Positions 35,127 to 45,139 of a DNA stretch of 64,000 nucleotides are shown here, piece by piece. Both the position numbers and the translations under genes were made by a program. This DNA is from Angiostrongylus vasorum (lineage: Eukaryota; Nematoda; Chromadorea; Rhabditida; Metastrongylidae), in assembly GCA_018806985.1 (NCBI GenBank), contig JADANN010000449.1:1-64000 (forward strand). The letters are read 5' to 3'. The stretch's first letter is position 1, and the number at the start of each line of letters is the position of its first letter. The notes below the pieces were generated by a model, which worked only from the letters and a program-made list of their open reading frames with translations, did no database searches and was not told the DNA's origin.

Positions 35127-36592
35127 ATGTCACAGGAGAACCAAAACTCAGTACGTGCTGACAGCGAAGAAACAAAGTATGTAAAAATTAGAATTGCTGA
35201 CCAGGTTAGTCGAACGATTTGAAAAATTTAAGAAATGTTATTACTTTGCTCATTGTACAAAGCCTCCCATCGGTTTACCGCCTTATCGTGGCAGGGAGGT
35301 GTTCCTGGGTGTCGGGCTGTGATGTACGGGTGGATTCGTCACACCGGCAGGGTCTCCCAAGCTGAGAACGATTCCGGCATCTCCTTCAGGAAGCCCAACT
35401 AAGAGTAAACCAATACCAGGATCCACCACCGTCCTGTTATCAAAGTCGTATGGTGGCAAATCTCCCTGTGATCCACAAGGGCTGCGAGTGCCTGTCGTGG
35501 TGACGACCTGGGACAGCATTTGCTCAGGCTGTCCTCGGGACTCCAGGAAACTGCGATAGCTAACCAATAAATCTCCGGGGAAGAGAAATTATGCTGGGGC
35601 CCACACAACCAGTGAAGACGGGTTATCCAGGTATCCAAGTAAGTATTGTACAAAGCTGAACAGTAAAATGCCCTTAGAGTAGCGCATAGGTGATTTGGAG
35701 CTTTCTCGTTAACGAATGTTCTATTCAAATGTGACAGCTGTTCTATTTGTTTCTGAACGAATCACACCGGTAGCACGGAAAGGTTCGCTCCAGGCTTTGA
35801 GTTGCTTGCTGAGAAAGACAATGCATTGACTGTCATTCACATGACCTCTTGAAGTCGGCGCTGTGCGTGGAAGAATGTCGCTATTAACAGGCTTTTCCAG
35901 GGAAATTATAAACCATCATGATCAGCTTAAATATCCCATGCCACATCTTGGTTTAGCATAAGATTAACATTTAGTAGGCCGGATATGCGATAGTTTGCAA
36001 ACATTAAGTTGAGCACAAGTCATTTTACGAAACACCGAATACCACGTTTTCTTTGTAGATGCGCTTGACTATTAGTTCGCCGATTAGTCAAATCTGTATA
36101 TTTGGCAATTCAGTGCTAGTTCTCACTTGCGAGTTTGTGCTACTGCAGCTTGGTTCAGTGGGGACTTAAAAAATTCCTATCTGTTAGGAGATAAGCGGGT
36201 ACAATTAGCACTTTGACATAATTTATTGTATACTGCTATGATATTACAAGGAAAACGCAGCACTAGATGTTTCCTAATTTAGCATGAAACTTTACTGTTC
36301 AGAAACCATAATTTCAGGAGTCAACCGTGCTTGAATACAAGGTAAGGACGTGCGCTCTGATGGGGGGTGATAAAACGGGATTTCGCCCGTCGTCTAGGCG
36401 TTGATGTAAACCGCCTAAGGTAACTTGACGTTTTTCATATTACAGATCGAACCTTCTAGGTCCTACTGATGCTTGGTATTCAGGCGAATTGATAAATGTT
36501 CCATTTTTTATAGATTTATTTGTGACGGTCAACTCGTCGCTGACAGTGATACACCACTAGGACTTGAGTTAAAGGACGGTGACATGATAGAG
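35127..36592 (+). CDS. smo-1: SUMO homologue, three exons, frame broken in exon 2
   Basis: SUMO is a ubiquitin-like modifier conjugated to nuclear proteins. Exon 1 (35127-35204) encodes an acidic N-tail then TKYVKIRIADQ, the first strand of the fold. Exon 2 (36318-36419) begins ESTVLEYKVRT and ends in another frame as FARRLGVDVNRLR. The two parts match the SUMO order only if one G of the six at 36362-36367 is ignored. As written, the first frame loses the rest of the domain. Exon 3 (36514-36592, or further) gives FICDGQLVADSDTPLGLELK and DGDMIEV, the typical C-terminal half. Donors and acceptors fit (phase 0 after exon 1, phase 2 after exon 2). The C-terminal Gly-Gly exon was not found. Either a homopolymer sequencing error in a real gene or a pseudogene. 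Symbol by homology to C. elegans smo-1. Confidence 0.75.
35268..35642 (+). repeat. Interspersed repeat family C, copy 5, in SUMO intron 1
   Basis: Full-length copy from CCCATCGGTTTACCGCCTTA to GGTATCCAAGTAAGTATTG, including the shared CCAATACCAGGATCCACCAC core. It sits inside the first intron of the SUMO gene in the same orientation. Confidence 0.88.
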
Positions 36593-36752
36593 GTGATTTC
36601 ATACAGAGTGGTTCTGTATATATGGAAACAGAGTTTGCGCTACTTATTTCTTATTAGATCCATGACACAGTGCTGGAGTGTGATTAGATTATTTCGAATA
36701 ACCGTACATGTAACCGTAACCGTGCATAACTTTCAATGAACAACCGTACACA

Positions 36753-36756
<4 letters not shown>

Positions 36757-36803
<47 letters not shown>

Positions 36804-36814
36804 TCACGTCTGAG

Positions 36815-36842
<28 letters not shown>
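36757..36842. repeat. Paired TA microsatellite tracts
   Basis: Two TA tracts (36757-36796 and about 36815-36842) separated by about 20 bases (ACATGTATTCACGTCTGAG). They lie just downstream of SUMO exon 3. The tracts can pair with each other. Confidence 0.93.
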
Positions 36843-36847
<5 letters not shown>

Positions 36848-37590
36848 TTTTAAAGGACTCTTGATGGTACCGTCCTGGTTTTGAAAGTCTCGACGGAATG
36901 ATTTAGCTTTTGGAACCAACGAAACTATGCGTTCTTTTTGTCTGTTAATATTTGCAAATCTTTGGTAGCGTTTAGCAAAGCATTTGGCGTTTATTAATCC
37001 CTAAAGGATAACGAAGTATGAAAAGGTTGGCTAGCGCGAGGCGACACTGTTTTGGCCAGATGTGCATTCAGTCACCTCCAATGATATTTTGATATCGAAT
37101 GCATGATGCACCCCTCATGGATTGATCAACGCTTAACAGTTTTACGCTTTACGGCTGAGTTACAACAGTGTAGCTTTTTTTCTTGTCAGTATTGTTTTGC
37201 GCAGGATGTACTACTGGTTCTATTTGCAGACCGACCTTGAGTAACTTGGAGGATTTCAATAAACTTGTTCCCAGAACGACAACGGCGGCATGTCCTACCC
37301 TCCATTTGTTTTTTGTTGTTCTTGTTTTTATCTTTTATAAAGCAATGCCTATCACCTGTTGTGCTTTACTACATCACACGGTTAATACATTGCAATCAAG
37401 GCCAGAAAATGAGTGCGTATTCTAGTTTAGACTAGCACAACAGGCTTCTAAAGTTCCCAACCGTTTAACAATGATATTACTTGGAATGAAATCGGGCATT
37501 TGTGGACAGGTATCGAAGCATCAGTTTGCTGTTGCCTTCTACATCAAATGTAACGGTCTAGTACCCATAATAATGACTGCAATAATAATG
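36843..37590. other. SUMO downstream region with a SINE scrap
   Basis: 37055-37165 is the 3' third of a family B SINE (GTGCATTCAGTCACCTCCAA through CTCATGGATTGATCAACGC to TTTTACGCTTTA). The rest shows no supported exon; I looked here for the missing SUMO Gly-Gly end and did not find it. Confidence 0.5.
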
Positions 37591-37594
37591 TGGA

Positions 37595-38290
37595 GTGTGT
37601 GTGTGTGTTTGTGTTTGTGTTTGTACTTGTGTTTGTGTTTGTATTTGCGTTTGTGTTTGTGTTTCTGTTTGTGTTTGTGTTTCTGTTTGTACTTGCGTTT
37701 GTGTTTGTGTTTGTGTTTGTGTTTGTGTTTGTGCTGTTTGTGTTTGTGTTTGTGTTTGTACTTGCGTTTGTGTTTGTGTTTGTGTTTGTGTTTGTGCTTT
37801 GTGTTTGTGTTTGTGTTTGTGTTTGTGTTTGTGTTTGTGTTTGTGTTTGTGTTTGTGTTTGTACTTGCGTTTGTGTTTGTGTTTGTGTTTGTGTTTGTAG
37901 CTGTTTGTACTTGCGTTTGTGTTTGTGTTTGTGTTTGTGCTTTTGTACTTGCGTTTGTGTTTGTGTTTGTGTTTGTGTTTGTACTTGCGTTTGTGTTTGT
38001 GTTTGTGTTTGTACTTGCGTTTGTGTTTGTGTTTGTGTTTGTACTTTGTGTTTGTGCTTTGTGTTTGTGTTTGTGTTTGTGTTTGTGTTTGTGTTTGTAC
38101 TTGCGTTTGTGTTTGTGTTTGTGTTTGTACTTGCGTTTGTGTTTGTGTTTGTGTTTGTGTTTGTACTTGCGTTTGTGTTTGTGTTTGTGTTTGTACTTGC
38201 GTTTGTGTTTGTGTTTATGTTTGTACTTGTGTTTGTGTTTGTATTTGCGTTTCTGTTTTTGTTTGTGTTTGCGTTTGTGTGTGTTTGTAA
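37595..38290 (+). repeat. TTTGTG-based minisatellite, about 700 bp
   Basis: The plus strand is almost free of A and built from TTTGTG hexamers, interrupted by TACTTGCG blocks (for example at 37690, 37759, 37862, 37908, 37946, 37982 and 38012), many 30-36 bases apart. Because the basic period is six, several frames stay open for 100-278 codons; these are not genes. Confidence 0.95.
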
Positions 38291-38985
38291 TTTGGGAACC
38301 CCTCTGAAATTAGTATGACGTTTTCATGACAGGATGAACAACGTGAAAAATTGTATTTTTCATCCTTCGCGCAACATTAACAACCAGAAATTTGAGAAGA
38401 ACAGAAGACCGCTTTTCGCTCACTTAATCCCTTATCCGCTTCCCCTATGTACGTACCACATAATGTGACGAGCATGAAACTTGTTCTAGTTAAGCACGGC
38501 GCATTTAGAACAAATATGTGAAAGGAAAAAAGCCAAGGATATGATCACGGTTTCGCACTGACTTCATGAAGAGTAATGTACGAACTTGAATTAACAAGAA
38601 AATACTTTCTCATTCCCAGTTTAATGTACGACATTCGTGTTCAAGCCGACTTGAATGAAGTCCAAAGGTTTACTTTCTCTGGAAAACAAACAACTTATTT
38701 ACCTAAGTGAATGCACTACATTTAATTTCTGAAACGTTCTGCCCTGAAAGTCATGTGATAATGTTGCAAGTCAACAGAATACGACACCGGAACACTGACG
38801 TTTACTTTTAAAGTTTGATTTTTGTCTTGTCGAATCTTATCACCTCAACAATATTTTTGGAAATGCTCATATTTTAAATAGTGACCTTCGTGCGAAGAAT
38901 AGCAGTTATGGTAGAAGCTGCAGAAAAAAGATGTTTCGATAGGCTTTTTCCAATGCTCAGAAAAGCATTCGAGAAAGCTGTCGAA
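38291..38985. other. No recognised gene or repeat
   Basis: AT-rich spacer after the minisatellite; no supported feature. Confidence 0.4.
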
Positions 38986-38989
38986 ATAT

Positions 38990-39205
38990 CTATTAACCAA
39001 GATGACGCTGCACTATTCGTAAAACTCCGGCCTGCAGGTGTCTTCGGCGTAGAACGAACGCGCTGTTATCCTTTCCGGGGCTAACGCGTTCGCCACCACA
39101 CCATGCGTTAACCCCGGAAAGGGTAATAGCTCGTACGTTCCGTTCCCCACCGCAGACACCTACGGTATGGAGTTTTGCAAATATCTCAGAATCATCTTGG
39201 TTGTA
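38990..39205. repeat. Family D foldback, shorter and diverged
   Basis: Left arm about 38998-39095 (GTAAAACTCCGGCCTGCAGG through CTATCCTTTCCGGGG-like sequence), right arm about 39105-39195 ending in GGAGTTTTGCAAATATCTCA. It is a head-to-head pair of family D arms like 23134-23447, but with almost no loop and more mismatches. Confidence 0.75.
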
Positions 39206-39284
39206 TTTCACATGATACCTTGCCGTGAAAAACTGTAGTCTCCGGAAACTAAAAGGATAAGATTGTGATTTCACCTTCAGCCTC

Positions 39285-39530
39285 AGCTTAACTAGGTTCA
39301 ATGACGATTTGTGCTGTCTAGATCAATCCCGTTGATGGTTGATTGCTGATGGCAACTGTAAATAGAAAACTAGCAGAGATACGCGAAACGAAGGACTCGC
39401 ATGGTGCAGTGGTGAACGCCTTAGCCCACGGAAAGGGTAATACCGCTTTCGTTCCACGCCGCAGACACATTCGGTCCCAAGTTTTGCAAATATCTCAGCA
39501 TCATCTTGGTTGTATTTCACATAATATCCT
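39285..39530 (+). repeat. Interspersed repeat family D, plus orientation
   Basis: It runs from CTTAACTAGGTTCAATGACG and GATCAATCCCGTTGATGG through GCATGGTGCAGTGGTGAACG to GCAAATATCTCAGCATCATC. It lies right after the foldback copy, so this locus holds three family D arms in about 550 bases. Confidence 0.8.
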
Positions 39531-39599
39531 GCCATGAAATATTGTTGTAGGCAACAATTAAAAAAGATAACCAACAACTTTTACTAACAGAAAGACGGA

Positions 39600-40960
39600 A
39601 CAATGACAGTTTCCAGAGAGGCAATGGAGAAACCACTCAGGATTACCACTCCGATCTCTTCTGTAGCCACGTCTTCCTGCCCTCATAAAAAAATAAAGGT
39701 GGATGGATATGTCTTCCCCTGGTTTTCCTTTCCGAAAACCGACATGTTATTTTTTCGCTGAAGAATCGAACAACACCAGTTCCGGAGAGTATAAGAGCCG
39801 AACACCTGAGCAGTCTTCCGCCAGTTCTCGTCAACAGACTGTCACGGCCGTTTATATGTTACCCGTCAGAATGCAAGGTTCTCGTTCAGTGGAAGACCAG
39901 CAAGATTGTGTTATTATTCAAGAAGGGTGACCTCCATGATATCGGCAACTATCGCCCACTTTCCGTCCAGGAAGTCCATCCCCTGAATCCACATTGGAAT
40001 GGGACAACATGAAAGCCAAAATCGATGGTCGGCAATTAAACCATCTCTGCTTTGCTAACGACATCGTTCTCATCACTAAGCATTAGCCAGTCGGAACGAA
40101 TAATTGCCGACTTTGACAAATCCTGTGAAAAAAATTGGTTCTCGACTAAATCTTACAAAAACGATGTTCATGAAGAAAGGATTGGTTACGTATTACGCAT
40201 TCACGCTCACGGGAATGAATATTTGCGAATGCTCCAGTTACGTCTATTAAGGTCCGAAAAGCAATATAATGAACGACTTAGCTCCAGAATTGAGCAGCAG
40301 GAAGCGAGCGGATCTGGGAGCTTTCAGGAGCACCAAGAATGTTGTGAAGACAGCAAATAAAAATCCGACTCAAAGCCCAGTTTTTCGACTCCACGACACT
40401 TCCTGCCCTAACGTATGCGTCAGAAATGTGGTCGCTACAAGCAGGATGAAAGATCTTACGATCAAATGTACAAAAACGAAATAACGACAGCGTTATTGAA
40501 CGCACAGTCGAAAGGACGATGCTAGGAGCATCCTGTCTCACACAAGCAAGGGAAGGGGATCCGAAGCACCGACCTGTGCCAACGATCAAAAATCAAAACT
40601 GCCATTTTGCACGGCAAACAGTCGAAGATAAGGTGGGCCTTATACGTAATGCGTATAAACGACAACCGATGGACAAAACAACCGTTAGTGATTGGATTCC
40701 TCGGAATGTCAAGCGCACTGCAGGAAAACCACCGAGCCGATGGTCAGAGCTCTTCACGAAAACCCTAGAAGAAAGGTATGATGCTCAATGAGTCCCCTAG
40801 AGCGAGCAGTGCCCACTGGGCTACACTTGCAGTCGACAGGGAAAATGAAATATTTACTGGCGCCCGCCCGAATCACCCGACGATCAACGGGAGCAGAGGT
40901 GATAGAGGTAATACAGGTTTGAGCAGATCGCTGCCAGATGTTCATTACAGGCAGTCGTGA
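39600..40960 (+). mobile_element. RTE-like element, reverse transcriptase C-terminal relic
   Basis: The order of motifs follows RTE-clade reverse transcriptase with large deletions. Near 39905-39960 a KKGDLHDIGNYRPLS segment appears across frames. It is followed abruptly at about 39995 by KAKIDGRQLNHLCFANDIVL (the FADD-like box reads FAND). The frames at 40269-40484 (NDLAPELSSRKRADLGAFRS) and 40519-40791 (VSDWIPRNVKRTAGKPPSRW) and a HWATLAVDREN block near 40820 give the C-terminus. Stops and frameshifts throughout. Confidence 0.8.
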
Positions 40961-41129
40961 GCATTTGAGACAAGTTTGGTACCAATTTCGGGACACCGAA
41001 GGGATGGAAGGCGTCGATGAAGACGGGCGCTTAGAACCAGGATCTTGCCGTATTAAACATCAGTTCTATCGCTCTACGCCGTTTGAATAAAGAAAATATT
41101 TACCATTCAAATAAAAGCCGCTGATGGAT

Positions 41130-42985
41130 TACATGATGTTTCGCTGTGAGAAGTGAACGCTTATACAATGAACTGTAATACACAGCAGAAGCCCTCCTCG
41201 AACTACTTATACAACACGAAGGAGAAAGAAACATGTATGGCTTCATTGTTCACCAGTTGATGACATCTTAAAGGAGTTTCTCAAGTACCCATCCTGCAGA
41301 TGATCCAGAAATTATTACGCACAAATAAGAGGGCTGCCAATGGGACAACGACTGGCACCAAGCCTTGCCATCGCTTTTATGTCTAAAGTGGAAGCACTAA
41401 TCAATCTCCAGCCATTACTCTATTGTAGATATACAGATGACCGCTTTGTCATTTGTTCAACACAAGAGGAAATAAACAAATGTTTCATTACTGAATGAAC
41501 AGTCAGAGTTTATTAAGTTCACCCCGACAGAAACCGAAAGAAAAGTGGCGGCTTCCATTTCTGAACGTGCAAGTCAACCTATCGGAAAACGGCTACATAA
41601 AGAAGTGGTACCGAAAGACAAATAGTAAAAACATACTTGCTCACTACCTCTCCTCTGACCCCTGACACACGAAGAATGAGCTTATAATAAGCATGTTTCA
41701 AACAACAACCAGCTTGTGCACAGGAAGAGAGCAGAGAGAGGAATCCCGGAGCATGGCGCGGCAAATAGCCGTTTCTAATGGCTACGAAACTGTAGCTTGG
41801 GAAATGTACAGAGAAAACACCAAGCCCCCCAAATGACAACTCTAGCGATAATAAGGTCCCGTTTATCCTGCCCTTCATTTCACATGGAGTAACTTCAGTT
41901 ATAAAACGCTCTTTAAGAAGGGCCGGTCTAGAGAATTCGGTAACGATAATTGAAATGCTACCGAGTAATCTAAGACGCCAGTTAATTGGTAACCGCCTAA
42001 ATGCAATGCAAAATTGCATACTTCGCCCTAATGATAGTGACTGTGATTGCATGAGTTCGGCTACAGTTTATCTGATTTCTTGTAAAGCGTGCGAGACGAA
42101 TACATTGGCGAAACGGACAGACCACTTTGTGTCCTAATAAAAGAACATCTAGTCGGTGAACTGAAGCCAAATACCCCACTAGGCACGCATAGGACGCAAA
42201 GAGACATAACGGAGATTTTGAAGTACAGGTCACAATCCTAGCGCAGGAATCGAGAACGCAAGAGCGCAAAATTCTCGAGGCATTCTGGATCAATTCCAAG
42301 AATCCGAAAATGAACCGCAGGGAGGAATGCCTCATAATCACGGATGATATTGAGCGGTATTTAAACCTGTTATTCTGATAGGAGGGCACATTACGCATCC
42401 ATGTGAACTCTGTGCGGTTAGTCTCCACGTGAAGTATTCAGTGGGAGACTCATAGAAGGCGGTGCTGAGAAGCTATTCTGTGTTCAATGTGATTGAAATC
42501 TTGGACTAGCATTTTCTCTCTTTGGTTTGGTGTTTAGCTGGGTACACTGCGGTCAACTTGACATTTCCAGGCTCTGAGGAAGGTGAAACCCGCCGAAAAG
42601 CTTGTGCGTAAATAAAGCTCTAAAAAAGCTCTCAACGTTGATCAATCCCCTGAGGGATGCGCCATGCATCTGACTTCATTAAGTATCGGTGGAGGTGATT
42701 GAATGCATATCTGGGCTTTACAATGATTCGCGGTGGCCTACCGATGTATCCAGCCAGTGCTGCTATCTTTCCAGACAAGTCTGGTACCAATTTCCCGACC
42801 GACCGCGAGGGTATGGAAGGCTTGGTGGGCCTGGGACGCGGGATCGACCCCATGTCTATTGCAGGGCGCCTCCCACCACTGCGCCACACGCGCCCTATGC
42901 GTAAATAAAGAAATAAAAATAACACCTGTGTTTACTAAACAAGAATATAAAGAATTGCACAATCACTGCCGAGGTTAATAGAAAG
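41130..42985 (+). mobile_element. Penelope-like element copy G, retains YxDD
   Basis: It lacks the N-terminal part. The palm region runs from about 41190, and at 41430-41441 the catalytic motif reads YTDD (LLYCRYTDDRFVICSTQEE), the only intact one among the copies here. Connection region at 41520-41900. The GIY-YIG region near 42050-42310 has lost one base within the CGDEYIG block, which shifts the frame. The tail at 42566-42604 has the hammerhead-like motif and is split by a SINE (42618-42897). The element's last part resumes at 42911. Inactive because of frameshifts. Confidence 0.85.
42618..42897 (-). repeat. SINE family B inserted in a Penelope-like tail
   Basis: Full minus-strand copy with a tRNA-like head at its right end (GGCGCAGTGGTGGGAGGCGC on the minus strand). 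The 13-base TGCGTAAATAAAG occurs on both sides, at 42605-42617 and 42898-42910. This is an exact target-site duplication and shows that the SINE entered after the Penelope-like copy was in place. Confidence 0.92.
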
Positions 42986-42989
42986 TCGG

Positions 42990-43410
42990 TCGTGGGAGTT
43001 ACACAGCAGAAGGATTGTCGCTTGCTATATTCACTGTGTGTGAGAAGTTTGACATTTTCTATTCGCGATTCCGAAGCCCAGCAAAGCGTAACCCCGGACA
43101 TCGCCGCCGTGCCAAAAAAAAACCTGTGGCCGAAATCCCCGCAGACCCACATGAATTAATGAGTGCCCATACGGACGACATAGGAAGTCCCTGGGGATTG
43201 AAAAATGTGCAAGCGTCCACATTAATCGTGAAGATGGTTGTACTCAGTTTCCAAGTATGCGAGAAATAAAGTAATGGTATGCATATTTATTTGCATGATG
43301 TAACCTCATAAATTCTACTATACGGGAACTTCCATATTTCCAAATGGTTACCTCGTATAGTAATCAGTTGTGCAATTTGGTAAAACCGAGATAAAAAACT
43401 GTGCTTAAAT
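42990..43410. other. Unassigned, one open frame
   Basis: A plus frame at 43015-43269 is open with a basic stretch (PGHRRRAKKKP) but has no recognised domain or convincing splice sites. Confidence 0.3.
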
Positions 43411-43414
43411 AAGG

Positions 43415-43650
43415 GTAAAGGATGAAGCGTTCGGCGTTGATCAAAATGCCCTATAAGTTGTGTCATTCATTCAGCTCCATTCGTATTGTCGTAGAGATGA
43501 CTGGCCGCACATCCGGCATGTAGAATCACTTGCGAGAGCTTATTGATGCAACAAGCTACTATTGCTCTCCCCTCCCAGACAAGTCTGGTAGCAATTTGTC
43601 GACATCGGATGGTCCAGTTTTCCAGGGTCTCGAGATAGAACCGAAACCCA
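43415..43650 (-). repeat. SINE family B-like, diverged minus copy
   Basis: The plus strand carries GCGTTCGGCGTTGATCAAAA, CTCCCAGACAAGTCTGGTAG and CAATTTGTCGACATCGGATGG in family B order. The head beyond 43640 is degraded. Confidence 0.55.
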
Positions 43651-43959
43651 CGTGTGCAGAGCAGGATATTTTTAACCAATGTCTGGTTGGTATTATTGAT
43701 CACTCACTATCAACTTTCTTCCAGTTTTTCAGAATACTGTGCTCTATAATACATACGTGATTTTTGGGTTCGATCCCGTGTCGAAACAAGCGAGCTCACT
43801 CATTCGGTCAGAATTGGCGAAATGGTGCCAGAATAATCTCAGAGGATAAAAATACAGATGTGATAGACCAAAAAGGCCGATGCTAAGAATGGAATTGAAC
43901 GCGTGGCATATATTGCAATAGATCACTGCTCCGCACTCTTTATCACTTATCCTTTAGTT

Positions 43960-44760
43960 GTGCCAGCAATGACCTATTTCCTCTCACCTGTACTTATCGT
44001 TGTCGGCTTTGCATTTAAACAGAACTTCAACGTTGGACTCATCTCCTCAGATGGAAAGTGGGCTACTTTTGCACGCGACAGGGAAAAATGGAAGATTTAC
44101 TGACACCCAGAAGACTTACTTGACCACCAGAGACTAAAATGTGATATCCCGGTGGTTGAAAGATTAGGTACGACATCGTTGTATTGGCCGATACGAGAAG
44201 ACGCCGTCCACTTAATGTCTCCTATGATACCAGAAAAGAACTGGAGTTGACGGCGTTGGCGTCTTCTTTTACACCAATTTGGCCGCAACCATCGCTTCCT
44301 TTGAAAAACCAAGAATCGAAGTGTGACCCTTAACGTTTGAACAGATGTGTAGCAAAAACGACTTTAGCAATCATCGTTTAGACCCGTTTACTTCCTCTCA
44401 AACACTGATTAAGAGGAGGTCCATGCGTTCTCTACGGAATGCGAGAAGTTCTACAGAGATGGTTATCTTTCGTTATGTCATCATTTACGATTTTAAGTGA
44501 AAATCAGACCCAGAAGAACGTTTTAAGAACTTCGCAATGGGGTTCACGATTACGATGAAATAAACAAGATGAGTCGCTCTCTGATTTTATCATGGTGATC
44601 AGAGCCATTTCAGATAAGTCGCAATTTCGGAAACCCCTTCCCCAACATTGCACTTTGGCATCTCTAAGTAATCTCTCAATAACAAGACAAATTCGACCAC
44701 GTCATAGCAAATCGCAAGTTTTAGCTGATCAATGTCGCTGTTTTTTTTCTCAAATTTTAC
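43960..44760 (+). mobile_element. RTE-like remnants, C-terminus then endonuclease
   Basis: A KWATFARDREKWKIY segment at about 44056-44100 is the C-terminal end of an RTE protein. From about 44150 to 44760 a different part of the element, the endonuclease, appears in broken frames (pieces like ECEKFYRDGY near 44440, EPFQISRN, DHVIANRKF near 44695). So tail and head fragments of two copies are joined. Confidence 0.65.
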
Positions 44761-45130
44761 ATGAGATCTAACCATAACCTTTTTTCGCGTAGGGATTTCG
44801 GTTTTCAGAAAGAAAAGAAAACGTTTAAATATATTTCTTTAGATTGTTCAACCACAAAATTGTTTAGAAGAAAACTCTTTATTCCGCTAACGCTTTAACG
44901 TCTTCGTTTACTTCAAGGCTGATGGATCTGAGTCGATAGCTCACAGTCGTTGGTCCTCGCCAAGTAGGTCTTCGTAGTCGTATACATTCGAGTCTTTTTG
45001 ATTGGACCGACAGTCGAAACATTCAACTAGACTCATTAAAGTATCATGGGAGTACAAAAGACCACTGTATCTCGTTTTCGTGAACTGAAATAAGGGCGAT
45101 ATCACTATCGCGATAGAAGATTTATCTCTA
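44761..45130. other. No recognised gene or repeat
   Basis: Short spacer before Penelope-like copy H. Confidence 0.35.
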
Positions 45131-45139
45131 ACCTTACAG

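Noticed and set aside
37471..38318. Open frames of 101-278 codons with Cys/Leu/Val/Phe repeats
   Set aside because: They are translations of the TTTGTG minisatellite; a period-six repeat without stop codons keeps several frames open.
43015..43269. Plus-strand frame with a basic stretch, considered as a small gene
   Set aside because: No recognised domain, no convincing start or splice sites, and it begins at the end of Penelope-like sequence.
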